Shown one piece after another: positions 45,974-54,934 of a DNA stretch of 64,000 bases. The notes beneath the pieces are model-generated. The model saw only the letters and a program-made list of their open reading frames with translations. It searched no databases and was not told the DNA's origin. Each line of letters starts with the position of its first letter. The first letter of the stretch is position 1. Position numbers and translations under genes: made by a program. The DNA is from Alphaproteobacteria bacterium. Lineage in GTDB: Bacteria > Pseudomonadota > Alphaproteobacteria > JAAEOK01. Location: contig JAAEOK010000073.1 of assembly GCA_024244705.1 (NCBI GenBank), positions 1-64,000 on the forward strand, given 5' to 3'.

Positions 45974-45999
45974 AAAATGGCCCCGCCGAAGCGGGGCCA
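45973..45999 (-). terminator. strong leftward terminator with UUCG loop
   Basis: TGGCCCCGC (45978-45986) and GCGGGGCCA (45991-45999) pair perfectly over nine bases. Read on the minus strand the loop is TTCG and the stem is followed by five T residues (complement of the A-run at 45973-45977). It therefore ends a leftward transcript. On the plus strand there is no T-run, though the stem may also help end the small gene just upstream. Confidence 0.75.
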
Positions 46000-46130
46000 A
46001 GGATATGACCCAGACAGGGAGGTGCCTGCGACGTTCCTATGCAACGGCAGATAAACCCCGCACGCAGTGACGATTCTCACACCGCAAATCAATTCATCCA
46101 TACCGCTAAAGTCTGAGGCCACCGCGCGCT
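45978..46130 (-). ncRNA. candidate small RNA ending at the leftward terminator
   Basis: The minus strand between about 46130 and the terminator has no supportable protein gene but contains potential stems. One example is CTGC..CGTT..AACG..GCAG around 46031-46055 on the minus strand. A transcript terminating at 45978 must start to the right of it, and the next gene (46220) is on the plus strand. I could not identify a clear promoter and it does not match an RNA family I can recall. The right boundary is a guess. Confidence 0.25.
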
Positions 46131-46219
46131 CCGGTTGGGCATTTCGAAAGTGTCGACATCTATCCGATTCAGTGGTGGAGTGGCGGCGACGCGGTTAGGC
46201 ACAGAAAAAGGGATCCGCG

Positions 46220-47746
46220 ATGTCGCGTAGAGAACGCCGCCGGCCGCGCGCAACCGGCGTTGTCCAGGCGCCGTGGCGCCGCATTCGGGTTCCTTATCCG
46301 CCGCTTGAGGTTCTGAGCCGGGAACAGGTCGAACTCATCCACGACCGTGCTCTTGCCATTCTCGAGGAGCTTGGTCTCGAGGTTCTGAGCGAAGAGGCGC
46401 TGCCGATCTTCCGCGATGCCGGCTGTGATCTGAGCCCGGCCGACGCGGGAACCATGGTGCGCTTCTCCCGCGGGCTGGTCGAGGATTTGATCGGCCGTGC
46501 GCCCGCGCAGATCGCGCTCCACGCCCGCAACCCCGAACGCGACATCGTAGTCGGCGGTGAATGGATCAATTTCACCACCGTCTCCGGGCCTCCAAACGCC
46601 TCGGATCTCGCCGGTGGCCGACGGCCGGGTAATTTCCAGGACCAGACCAACCTGATCAAGCTCGCTCATCAATTGAACGCCGTCACGATGCTCGCATCAC
46701 CCTCGGTCGAGGCCCAGGAGCTGCCGGCCGAGAGCCGCCATCTTGACGTGTCTCGAAGCTTCGCGACGCTTACGGATAAATGCTGGGGCGCGCGCGCCAT
46801 CGGCCGTCGCCGCGTCCTCGATGCGGTCGAGATCAACCGCCTCGCGCGCGGGCTGACCGTGCGAGAGGCGTTCGACCGGCCAGGCATCGTCGCCAACATC
46901 AACACCAACTCGCCGCGGCGGGTCGATGCCGAGATGATCGGCGGCCTGATGGGTCTGGTCGAGGCCGGCCAACCGGTGATGATCACCCCGTTCACGCTGT
47001 CGGGCGCGATGAGCCCGGTCACCCTCGCGGGCAGCCTGGTGCAGCAGCATGCCGAGGCGATGGGCATACTCGCCTATGTCCAGATGGTCCGCCCCGGCGC
47101 GGCGATGGTCTATGGCGGGTTCACCTCGAACGTGGACATGAAGTCGGGGGCGCCGGTTTTCGGCTCGCCGGAATATGTGCGCGCGGTTATCGCCGGCGGC
47201 CAGCTCGCCCGCCATCTCGGCCTGCCTTACCGGTCGAGCAACGTCAACGCCTCCAACGCGGTCGACGCCCAGGCGACCTATGAATCGCTGATGTCGCTGT
47301 GGGCGGTCGTCCTCGGCCATGCCAACATCGTATGGCACGGACTGGGCTGGCTCGAAGGCGGATTGACCGCCTCGTTCGAGAAAATGGTGCTCGACGCCGA
47401 GATGGTGCAAATGATGGCGGCCGCCCTGGAGCCGTTGAAATTCGACGACGACGAACTTGGCCTCAAGGCGATCGAGGAGGTGCCTCCCGGCGGCCATTTC
47501 TTCGGCGTCGGTCATACGCTGGAGCGCTACGACCGTGCGTTCTATGCGCCGATCCTATCCGACTGGCGCAACTTCGAGAGCTGGGAGGAAGCCGGCTCGC
47601 CCGACGCCACCCAGCGCGCGCACGAAACTTACAAGCAACTCCTGGCGGCCTACGAGGAACCCACGCTGGAGCCCGAGCGCATCGAGGCGATCGATGCTTT
47701 CGTCGCCAAGCGCAAGCAGGAAATCGAAGCCAAAGGTCTCGCTTAG
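46220..47746 (+). CDS. trimethylamine methyltransferase (MttB) family protein
   Basis: A 508-residue TIM-barrel protein of the MttB superfamily, with PYPPLEVLSREQVELIHDRA at the N terminus and MITPFTLSGAMSPVTLAGSL and FGSPEYVRAVIAGGQLARHL in the middle. The frame has no internal TAG, so it lacks pyrrolysine and belongs to the non-Pyl group. Characterised non-Pyl members demethylate glycine betaine or other quaternary amines and transfer the methyl to a corrinoid protein. No corrinoid protein or activator gene is in the window. The substrate is unknown. Confidence 0.87.
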   Translation: MSRRERRRPRATGVVQAPWRRIRVPYPPLEVLSREQVELIHDRALAILEELGLEVLSEEALPIFRDAGCDLSPADAGTMVRFSRGLVEDLIGRAPAQIALHARNPERDIVVGGEWINFTTVSGPPNASDLAGGRRPGNFQDQTNLIKLAHQLNAVTMLASPSVEAQELPAESRHLDVSRSFATLTDKCWGARAIGRRRVLDAVEINRLARGLTVREAFDRPGIVANINTNSPRRVDAEMIGGLMGLVEAGQPVMITPFTLSGAMSPVTLAGSLVQQHAEAMGILAYVQMVRPGAAMVYGGFTSNVDMKSGAPVFGSPEYVRAVIAGGQLARHLGLPYRSSNVNASNAVDAQATYESLMSLWAVVLGHANIVWHGLGWLEGGLTASFEKMVLDAEMVQMMAAALEPLKFDDDELGLKAIEEVPPGGHFFGVGHTLERYDRAFYAPILSDWRNFESWEEAGSPDATQRAHETYKQLLAAYEEPTLEPERIEAIDAFVAKRKQEIEAKGLA

Positions 47747-47758
47747 ATTGAGCCGTCC

Positions 47759-48025
47759 TTACTCGCCCGGTGCCGTGAGGGACAGGGCCAGGGCGTGAAC
47801 CGGACCCTTAAGTTCCGCACTCAACGCATCATGGACCAAGCGGTGGCGTTCGATCCGCGAACGGCCGGCAAACGCCTGGGCCGTCATCTCGACGCGGAAA
47901 TGTGTCTCACCTTCCGGGCGTGCGCCGGCGTGACCGGCATGGAGATGGCTTTCGTCGATGACGCGGAGCGATACCGGATTGAATTCGGCGTTCAGCTTGT
48001 TTTCGATGATCCGGGCCACGCTCAT
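47759..48025 (-). CDS. BolA family transcriptional/iron-sulfur regulator
   Basis: An 88-residue protein with the BolA fold: IIENKLNAEFNPVSLRVID, then SHLHAGHAGARPEGETHFRVEM and RHRLVHDALSAEL. The conserved histidines can coordinate a [2Fe-2S] cluster with a monothiol glutaredoxin. BolA proteins link iron status, envelope stress and Fe-S trafficking. It is divergent from the J-domain gene, and the bolA/dnaJ-like/cobS/cobT neighbourhood is common in Alphaproteobacteria. Confidence 0.93.
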   Translation of the reverse strand: MSVARIIENKLNAEFNPVSLRVIDESHLHAGHAGARPEGETHFRVEMTAQAFAGRSRIERHRLVHDALSAELKGPVHALALSLTAPGE

Positions 48026-48177
48026 TCCGCCGATCCTTCTCTCCCTCGAGGGTACGCCGCCGACGCGTATGGCATCCGTTAAGTAACTGGAAACACCCTA
48101 TGAACGAGGCTTAAAGGGACGATTGTCAAGACCGACCTTTCCTTGCCACGCTTCTGACGACTGCCCATACTAAATCC

Positions 48178-48762
48178 ATGCGACGCGCCCGCGAAGAAAG
48201 CCTGAAGGCACCGCTGGACCTGCCAAAACCGGAAGGCAGGATTTGCGACGCGCCCGGATGCTCCGCGATCGCCGAACACCGGGCGCCGCAATCGCGCCAG
48301 CGGCTCGACGACTTTTATTGGTTTTGCCTCGACCACGTGCGCGACTACAACCGGGCCTGGGACTACTACAAGGGCATGACGCCGGAAGAGATCGAGTGGC
48401 ACCTCCAGCAGGACTTGCAATGGCGGCGACCGACCTGGCCGCTGGGCGGACGCGGCGCCGGGTTGCATGGTCCCACCGGCGACGCCTTCGCCGATGTCTT
48501 CGGGCTGTTCGATGAGAGCGGTGAAACGCCGGGAACACGGTGCAGGCACGAGAAAACCGTCATTAAATCGGCCGAACAGCGTGCATTGAGCCTTTTGGAC
48601 CTGGACGGACCGGCCAACCCGGACCATATCAAGGCTCGGTATCTGGAACTGGTGAAGCGGCTGCACCCCGACGCCAACGGCGGCGACAAGGCGGCCGAGG
48701 AGAAATTAAAGCTCGTCAACCAGGCCTATGCCACGTTAAGAAACAGCGCGCTCGCCCGTTAG
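48178..48762 (+). CDS. J domain-containing protein
   Basis: A 194-residue protein with a cysteine-containing N-terminal part ([28 protein letters not shown]) that may bind zinc. Its C-terminal J domain (about 135-192) has HPD at 163-165 ([12 protein letters not shown]), so it should stimulate a DnaK ATPase. It lacks the Gly/Phe and zinc-finger parts of DnaJ. In related genomes the same type of gene stands before cobS, 41 bases downstream here, which suggests a chaperone role for cobaltochelatase; this is an inference. Confidence 0.88.
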   Translation: MRRAREESLKAPLDLPKPEGRICDAPGCSAIAEHRAPQSRQRLDDFYWFCLDHVRDYNRAWDYYKGMTPEEIEWHLQQDLQWRRPTWPLGGRGAGLHGPTGDAFADVFGLFDESGETPGTRCRHEKTVIKSAEQRALSLLDLDGPANPDHIKARYLELVKRLHPDANGGDKAAEEKLKLVNQAYATLRNSALAR

Positions 48763-48803
48763 CGGCCGGCGCATCCGTAAACCAGCGCGACCAAAGCAAG
48801 CTC

Positions 48804-49805
48804 ATGCCCCAGACAGCAACGACATCCGATCCGATGCCCGCCGAGTCGATTCCCGACATCAAGGTTTCGGTGCGCCAAACATTCGGCCTCGACAGCGATA
48901 TGGAAGTTCCGGCGTTCAGCCAAGCCGCCGAGCTCGTTCCGCCGATCGACGACGCCTATTGTTTCGACCACGACACCACCTTGGCCATCTTGGCCGGCTT
49001 CGCCTACAACCGCCGCGTTCTGATCGCCGGCTATCACGGCACCGGCAAGTCGACCCATATCGAACAGGTGGCGGCGCGGATCAACTGGCCCTGTATCCGG
49101 ATCAACCTCGACAGCCATATCAGCCGCATCGACCTGATCGGCAGGGACGCGATCGTGGTCAGGGACGGCGTGCAGGTCACCGAATTCAAGCAGGGCCTGT
49201 TGCCGTGGGCGCTGCAGCATCCGACCGCGCTGGTCTTTGACGAATACGACGCCGGCCGCCCCGACGTGATGTTCGTCATCCAGCGCGTTCTCGAGGTCGA
49301 GGGCAAGATGACCCTGCTCGACCAAAACAAGGTCATCCATCCCCACCCCGCGTTCCGCTTGTTCGCCACCGCCAACACGGTTGGACTGGGCGACACGACC
49401 GGCCTCTATCACGGAACCCAGCAGATCAATCAGGGCCAGATGGATCGCTGGAATATCGTCGCCACGCTCAACTACCTACCGCACGAGGACGAGCAACGGA
49501 TCGTGCTGTCGAAGGTCCCGGCCTACGACACCGACGACGGGCGCCAGACGATCAGCGCCATGGTCGCGCTTGCCGACCTTACCCGCTCGGGATTCGTCAA
49601 TGGCGACATCTCGACCGTCATGTCGCCGCGCACGGTCATCACCTGGGCCGAGAACGCCACCGTATTCAATGACATCGCCTTCGCGTTCCGGGTGACATTC
49701 CTGAACAAGTGCGACGAGCTGGAGCGTCCGACGGTGGCCGAGTACTACCAGCGCTGCTTCGGCACCGAGCTGCCGGAGACCGGGGTCAAGGCTCAGCTCG
49801 TCTAG
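48804..49805 (+). CDS. cobS: cobaltochelatase subunit CobS
   Basis: A 333-residue AAA+ ATPase that with CobT and CobN inserts cobalt into hydrogenobyrinate diamide in the aerobic cobalamin pathway. The N terminus [20 protein letters not shown] is typical. Walker A is GYHGTGKST (76-84), and Walker B includes [17 protein letters not shown]. The standard length is observed. cobT follows 6 bases later. No cobalamin riboswitch is visible in the short upstream gap, so expression is probably not B12-repressed at this locus. Confidence 0.96.
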   Translation: MPQTATTSDPMPAESIPDIKVSVRQTFGLDSDMEVPAFSQAAELVPPIDDAYCFDHDTTLAILAGFAYNRRVLIAGYHGTGKSTHIEQVAARINWPCIRINLDSHISRIDLIGRDAIVVRDGVQVTEFKQGLLPWALQHPTALVFDEYDAGRPDVMFVIQRVLEVEGKMTLLDQNKVIHPHPAFRLFATANTVGLGDTTGLYHGTQQINQGQMDRWNIVATLNYLPHEDEQRIVLSKVPAYDTDDGRQTISAMVALADLTRSGFVNGDISTVMSPRTVITWAENATVFNDIAFAFRVTFLNKCDELERPTVAEYYQRCFGTELPETGVKAQLV

Positions 49806-49811
49806 AGCGCC

Positions 49812-51677
49812 ATGTCCGAGAACGAAAACCCGGTCGAGGCCTTCCGCAGGACCACCGCGGCGACGATGCGCGCGATTGCCCATCGCGACGACATCAATGT
49901 GACCTTCACCGCCGAGGCGGTGGGCGGCCACGGCGCAGAGATCCATCTGCCGCTGCCGCCCCGCGATCTGCCGCACGAAGAGGTCGCCTGCGTCCGCGGC
50001 GAAGCGGATGCGACCGCGCTCCACATGCGTTTTCACGATGCCAAGGTGCATTCCAGGGTCGCGCCGCGCGGCCAGATGGGCCGCCGCATCCACGATTCGA
50101 TCGAGCGAGCGCGCTGCGAGGCATTGGGCGCCCGGCGCATGGCCGGCGTTTCGGAAAACCTGTCGGCCGCGCTGCAGCGTCGATTGTGCGCGGAGGGCTA
50201 CGACGCCGTCGCCGAACAGCAGGACAGCCAGCTTCCCGAAGTCCTGGGCTTGCTTGCCCGCGAGGCGATGACCGGCAGCTCGCCGCCGCCCCAGGTCCGC
50301 AAGGTGGTCGACATGTGGCGGCCCATCGTCGAGGCCCGCGCCGGCAAGGATATGGAGAAATTGAACCGCCGGATCGAGGACCAGGAAGGTTTCGCCGATA
50401 TCGTGCGCGAATTGATCGCCGATCTCGACCTGCCGGACGACCAGCCTTTGTCCGAGGAGCCCGACGATTCCGACGGCCAAAACGAAGACGAACTGCAGGC
50501 CGCGAGCGAAGGCGAAGAAGGCGACAGCGACGGCGAGAACGGTCAGGTTGTCAGCGCGTCGGAGGCCGATCAGAACGGATCGGAGGACAACCCGGATGGT
50601 GCCGGTGAGGATGCCGAATCAGAGCTCATGCCGGGCAGCGGCACCGAGGATGACCCTCAGCCCGGCCGCGGCCTGCGGCCGGATGAGTCCCGCTGGAACG
50701 ACCCCGATCACATTCCGTACCGCGCCTTCACCACCGAGTTCGACGAGTTCGTGGCAGCGGGAGACCTCTGCGACCCCGACGAGCTGACGCGGTTGCGCCA
50801 TCACCTCGACCAGCAGCTGTCGCATCTTCAAGGCGTGATCAGCCGCCTTGCCAATCGGCTCCAGCGCCGTCTCCTGGCCAAGCAGTCGCGGTCGTGGCGG
50901 TTCGATCTCGAGGAAGGCCTGCTCGACAGCGCGCGCCTGGCCCGGGTCGTCGTCAACCCGGTCGAACCGCTGTCCTACAAGCAGGAAAAGGAGACCGAAT
51001 TCCGCGACACCGTGGTGTCGCTGCTGATCGACAATTCGGGCTCCATGCGCGGCCGGCCGATTTCGGTGGCGGCGATGAGCGCCGACATCCTCGCCCGCAC
51101 GCTGGAACGCTGTGGAGTGAAGGTCGAGATCCTGGGCTTCACGACGCGGGCCTGGAAGGGCGGACGGGCGCGCGAAAAATGGCTGTCCGCCGGCAAACCC
51201 AGCAACCCCGGCCGACTCAACGACCTGCGCCATATCGTCTACAAATCGGCCGACGCGCCGTGGCGCCGTGCACGCAAGAGCCTCGGCTTGATGCTGCGCG
51301 AGGGCATTCTCAAGGAGAACATCGACGGCGAGGCCCTGCTGTGGGCCCACGAGCGGTTACTGGCTCGACCCGAGCAGCGCCGCGTCCTGATGGTCATATC
51401 CGATGGCGCTCCGGTTGACGATTCGACCCTTTCGGTCAATCCCGGCAACTATCTCGAGAGGCACCTGCGCGAGGCGATCGGCTGGATCGAGCGGCGCTCG
51501 CCGGTCGAGCTTATTGCCATCGGCATCGGCCACGACGTCACGCGTTACTACCAGCGCGCGGTGACCATCGTCGACGCCGAGCAGCTCGGGGGCACGATGC
51601 TGGAAAAATTGACCGAGCTGTTCGACGAAGACGGCGAACAGCCCGGCGATCAATGGCGACGCCGCGGGGCGGCATAG
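49812..51677 (+). CDS. cobT: cobaltochelatase subunit CobT
   Basis: A 621-residue partner of CobS. The N-terminal globular part (about 1-210) precedes a strongly acidic segment (about 215-300; [18 protein letters not shown]). The C-terminal von Willebrand factor A domain (about 400-610) has the MIDAS motif DNSGSMRG. The chaperone-like CobST ring activates CobN, which is not in this window. It is convergent with the dienelactone hydrolase gene, 7 bases away. Confidence 0.96.
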   Translation: MSENENPVEAFRRTTAATMRAIAHRDDINVTFTAEAVGGHGAEIHLPLPPRDLPHEEVACVRGEADATALHMRFHDAKVHSRVAPRGQMGRRIHDSIERARCEALGARRMAGVSENLSAALQRRLCAEGYDAVAEQQDSQLPEVLGLLAREAMTGSSPPPQVRKVVDMWRPIVEARAGKDMEKLNRRIEDQEGFADIVRELIADLDLPDDQPLSEEPDDSDGQNEDELQAASEGEEGDSDGENGQVVSASEADQNGSEDNPDGAGEDAESELMPGSGTEDDPQPGRGLRPDESRWNDPDHIPYRAFTTEFDEFVAAGDLCDPDELTRLRHHLDQQLSHLQGVISRLANRLQRRLLAKQSRSWRFDLEEGLLDSARLARVVVNPVEPLSYKQEKETEFRDTVVSLLIDNSGSMRGRPISVAAMSADILARTLERCGVKVEILGFTTRAWKGGRAREKWLSAGKPSNPGRLNDLRHIVYKSADAPWRRARKSLGLMLREGILKENIDGEALLWAHERLLARPEQRRVLMVISDGAPVDDSTLSVNPGNYLERHLREAIGWIERRSPVELIAIGIGHDVTRYYQRAVTIVDAEQLGGTMLEKLTELFDEDGEQPGDQWRRRGAA

Positions 51678-51684
51678 CGGCGCC

Positions 51685-52500
51685 CTATCCGCGCAGATTC
51701 TCCTTCAAGAAATCGAGCGTCCGCGTCCACGCCAGAGCGGCATCGGCTTCGTCATAGGGCGCCTGGGTCGGGTTCGCGAAGGCGTGGTTGGCCTGATACC
51801 AATAGCTCGCATTACTCTTGCCGGCCTCGGCCATCGCGGCCTCGAAGCCGGCGACCATATCCTTGGTGATCCAACCGTCCCTGTCCGCGTAATGGCCGAG
51901 TACAGGGCCTGCCAGCTTGGCGAGGGATTGCGGCGTGCGGTCGATGCCGCCGAATTCGGGCCCGACGCTGCCATAGTAGATGACGGTCGCATCGACCGGT
52001 GCCGACAGCGACGCGTTGAGCGACCATCCGCCACCGAAACACCAGCCGATGGTCGCGATCTTACCATTGGTCTGGTCGTTCGACTTGAGCCAATCTATCC
52101 AGGCGACCGCAGTCTCGACAGCGGCGGCACCATCGACATTCGACATCAGCGCCCTGGCCGCGTCGGGCGTGTCGGCGACGCGGCCGCCGTAGAAGTCGAC
52201 GGCGAGCGCGACATACCCTTCCTTGGCCAGCTCGGCGGCCACCGATTTGATCTGGTCGTTGAGGCCCCACCATTCATGGACCAGGAGAACCGCCGGCGCC
52301 GGGGTCTCGGCAGGGAGCGCCAGGGCCGCGTTGACCGCGCGTCCGCCCTTGGTGGTTGTCGAAACCGTCGTCAGGCCGGCCGCGACGGCACGCGCAATCA
52401 GCGGGTCGGCGAGGACCGCGGCCAGCGACAATCCGGCCACCGGTGCACCCGCGAGGCTCTTGATCACCGTACGCCGTCCGATATCCGCATTTGCTGTCAT
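51685..52500 (-). CDS. dienelactone hydrolase family protein, Tat-exported
   Basis: A 271-residue alpha/beta hydrolase. The N terminus has a twin-arginine signal (GRRTVIKSL followed by a hydrophobic stretch to about residue 36). The catalytic cysteine lies in IGWCFGGGWS, with the family's PAVLLVHEWWGLNDQIK motif and the histidine in NHAFANPTQ. It probably hydrolyses lactone or ester bonds in the periplasm; the substrate is unknown. It is divergent from the phytase-like gene. Confidence 0.88.
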   Translation of the reverse strand: MTANADIGRRTVIKSLAGAPVAGLSLAAVLADPLIARAVAAGLTTVSTTTKGGRAVNAALALPAETPAPAVLLVHEWWGLNDQIKSVAAELAKEGYVALAVDFYGGRVADTPDAARALMSNVDGAAAVETAVAWIDWLKSNDQTNGKIATIGWCFGGGWSLNASLSAPVDATVIYYGSVGPEFGGIDRTPQSLAKLAGPVLGHYADRDGWITKDMVAGFEAAMAEAGKSNASYWYQANHAFANPTQAPYDEADAALAWTRTLDFLKENLRG

Positions 52501-52619
52501 GTCTCGCTCCCGTGGTCGTCACAATTTGAACCGGATTTTACCGCAGCCTCGTCTCCACAACCGTGACAATATGCGGTGTCCTGTGCAAACCGACTTCACA
52601 ATCGGGTGAATTTCAGCGG

Positions 52620-53615
52620 ATGCGAAACCGGGGTTCGATTTACCGCCCATTGTTGTTGGCCGGTGTCGTTTGGATCGCAGCGCCACCGACGCTTGCCGAA
52701 CCGATATCCGTCGACGCCGAACCGATCCCCCTGTTGGCGGGCTATCCCGAGGTCGCCCAGATCGACGGTCTGGCCTACCGCGGCGGACTCGTTCTCGATT
52801 CGGACGATTCCCGATTCGGCGGCCTGTCCGGTCTCGCCGTCACTCCCGACGGCGGTCGCCTCTTCGCCGTCAGCGACACCGGTTACCTGCTGACCATGAC
52901 ACCCGTTCTCGACAGCGACGGAAATCTGGCCGGGCTCGGCGAGGTTACCCTCGAGCCGCTTATCAGGGAGAACGGGAAAGACCTCCCCGGGATCAAGCAA
53001 GGCGCCGATGCGGAAGCGCTGACGGTGTCGCGCGACGATGCCCTGGTGGTCGCCTTCGAGCACGATCACCGCCTGATGTTCTATGACGGCGACTCGCCGC
53101 CACGGCGAACCGCGGCCCCGGCGGAAATGGCGTTCGCGCCCCCGAATGGCGGCATCGAGGCGCTGACCGCATTGCCTGACGGCGGTTATCTCATGCTTTC
53201 CGAAGGGCTTGAGACCGGACCCGAGACCGTTGCCGGCTGGTTCGGCGAGCCGGGAGCATGGTCGATGTTCTTTTACCAGCGCCACGACAAGTTCCGGCCG
53301 ACCGGTGCCGCCGCGTTGGCCAATGGCGACATCATCGTGGTCGAACGGTATTTCAGCATCCTCGACGGCCAGGACACCCGCATCAGACGAATCGCGCCCG
53401 CCGATTTGGTCGCCGGCGCGGTCGTCGATTCCGCTATCGTGGCGGAACTCCGGGACCCACTGCCGATCGATAATTTCGAAGGCATCGCAGTCCACCGGAC
53501 GGGTTCCGGTGAGACGCGCCTGTTTCTCATCTCGGATGACAATTTCAATCCATTGCAGCAAACGCTGTTGTTGATGTTCGCGATCGACCCCGATGGCGGC
53601 GCCGCGGCCGAATGA
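52620..53615 (+). CDS. esterase-like activity of phytase family protein
   Basis: A 331-residue secreted protein predicted to form a beta-propeller. A signal peptide spans about 1-26 (ends TLAEP). Typical features of the esterase-like/phytase group are FGGLSGLAVTPDGGRLFAVSDTG, IKQGADAEALTVSRD, GGIEALTALPDGGYLMLSEG and FEGIAVHRTGSGETRLFLISDDNF. It may cleave phosphate or other esters outside the cytoplasm. Its stop overlaps the start of the MFS gene by 4 bases, so the two act together. Confidence 0.82.
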   Translation: MRNRGSIYRPLLLAGVVWIAAPPTLAEPISVDAEPIPLLAGYPEVAQIDGLAYRGGLVLDSDDSRFGGLSGLAVTPDGGRLFAVSDTGYLLTMTPVLDSDGNLAGLGEVTLEPLIRENGKDLPGIKQGADAEALTVSRDDALVVAFEHDHRLMFYDGDSPPRRTAAPAEMAFAPPNGGIEALTALPDGGYLMLSEGLETGPETVAGWFGEPGAWSMFFYQRHDKFRPTGAAALANGDIIVVERYFSILDGQDTRIRRIAPADLVAGAVVDSAIVAELRDPLPIDNFEGIAVHRTGSGETRLFLISDDNFNPLQQTLLLMFAIDPDGGAAAE

Positions 53616-54922
53616 ATCTTTCGGCCCCATCCTCCGCTCTCCTCCGCCGCGCGGTCGACGTCCGCGACGGGGAAATCGCCGCTCTCTTCCTCAGCTTCTT
53701 CTATTTCTTTGCTTTGCTGGCCGCCTATTACGTCCTGCGTCCGATCCGCGACGAGATGGGGGTCCAGGCCGGGGTCGAGAACCTGCAGTGGCTGTTCACC
53801 GGCACCTTCATTGCGATGCTGGCCGCGGTGCCCGTCTTCGGTGCCGTCGTCAAACGCTTTCCGCGCCGCCGCTTCGTGCCGTGGGTCTATCACTTCTTCA
53901 CCCTCAACCTGCTCGTCTTCTTCGCCGTTCTCGCGCTCGTCGACGACGTGGCGGTGCGGGCCTGGACCGCAAGGTTCTTCTTCATTTGGGTCAGCGTATT
54001 CAACCTGTTCGTCGTCTCCGTGTTCTGGAGCTTCATGGCCGACCTGTTCGATAACGCCCAGGGACGGCGGCTGTTCGGCTTCATCGCCGCCGGCGGTTCG
54101 GCCGGGGCGTTGCTCGGGCCGAGCCTGACCGCCGGGCTGGCGGTGCCGCTCGGGCCGACGAATTTGCTGCTGATCTCGGCGGTGCTGCTGCAAGCGGCGG
54201 TGCTTTGTATCGCCGGGCTGCTCCGTGTGCTGCCGCAACCCCGGGGCGCCACGTCATCCGGCCGATCGGCGCCCCTCGGCGGAAGCATATGGGCGGGGGT
54301 GACCGAAATCGCGGGATCTCGCTATCTCCAGGGTATTTGCCTCTATATCGTGTTCTATACGACGACCTCGACATTTCTGTACTTCCAACAGGCCAACATC
54401 GTCGCCGATGCGTTCGACGATCCGGGTCGGCGGACCCAGGTGTTCGCCGTCATCGATCTGCTCGTCGCGGTGCTTACGCTGGCCATTCAACTGACCGCGA
54501 CGGGGCGCTTGATGAAACGATTCGGGGTCGGATGGCTGCTCGCGTTCTTGCCCGTGCTGTCCATGATCGGCCTCGCCGTCCTCGCCGTGGCCCCGACCCT
54601 CACCGCGATCGTCGTCATCCAGGGCCTGCGTCGGGCCGGTAATTTCGCCGTATCCAGGCCAGCGCGGGAGGTCTTGTTCACGGTCGTCAGCCCAGAGCTG
54701 AAGTACAAGGCGAAGAACGCGATCGACACGCTGGTCTATCGCGGGGGCGATGCCCTGAGCGGCTGGCTGTTCAAGGCGTTGTCGTCGAATCTCGGCCTCA
54801 GCCTGTCGTGGATTGCCGCCGTGACGGTTCCGCTCGCCGCGCTCTGGCTCGTCGTCAGCCACCGGCTCGGCCGCGAACAGGACCGCCGCGCCGAAATCGT
54901 CGACCTCCCCGCTTCAGCCTGA
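53612..54922 (+). CDS. MFS transporter resembling NTP/NDP (NTT-type) translocases
   Basis: A 436-residue inner-membrane protein with about 12 helices. The YYVLRPIRDEMGVQAG motif after helix 1, and SVFNLFVVSVFWSFMADLFD in the middle, are shared with ATP/ADP-translocase-like MFS proteins of free-living bacteria. No nucleotide transport has been shown for this branch. GRRLFGFIAAGGSAGALLGP is also characteristic. Coupling to the phytase-like exoprotein suggests uptake of a product released outside the membrane, for example a nucleotide or phosphate ester; that is an inference. Confidence 0.8.
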   Translation: MNLSAPSSALLRRAVDVRDGEIAALFLSFFYFFALLAAYYVLRPIRDEMGVQAGVENLQWLFTGTFIAMLAAVPVFGAVVKRFPRRRFVPWVYHFFTLNLLVFFAVLALVDDVAVRAWTARFFFIWVSVFNLFVVSVFWSFMADLFDNAQGRRLFGFIAAGGSAGALLGPSLTAGLAVPLGPTNLLLISAVLLQAAVLCIAGLLRVLPQPRGATSSGRSAPLGGSIWAGVTEIAGSRYLQGICLYIVFYTTTSTFLYFQQANIVADAFDDPGRRTQVFAVIDLLVAVLTLAIQLTATGRLMKRFGVGWLLAFLPVLSMIGLAVLAVAPTLTAIVVIQGLRRAGNFAVSRPAREVLFTVVSPELKYKAKNAIDTLVYRGGDALSGWLFKALSSNLGLSLSWIAAVTVPLAALWLVVSHRLGREQDRRAEIVDLPASA

Positions 54923-54934
54923 CGGAGACTGCCG

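Noticed and set aside
45904-46122. A 72-codon minus-strand frame
   Set aside because: It runs straight through the strong leftward terminator at 45978-45999 and has no recognisable domain.
46220-47746. Pyrrolysine-containing MttB
   Set aside because: The frame runs 508 codons with no internal TAG, and no Pyl genes are seen.
48763-48803. Possible cobalamin riboswitch ahead of cobS
   Set aside because: The gap is only 41 bases, too short, and no B12-box-like sequence is present there.
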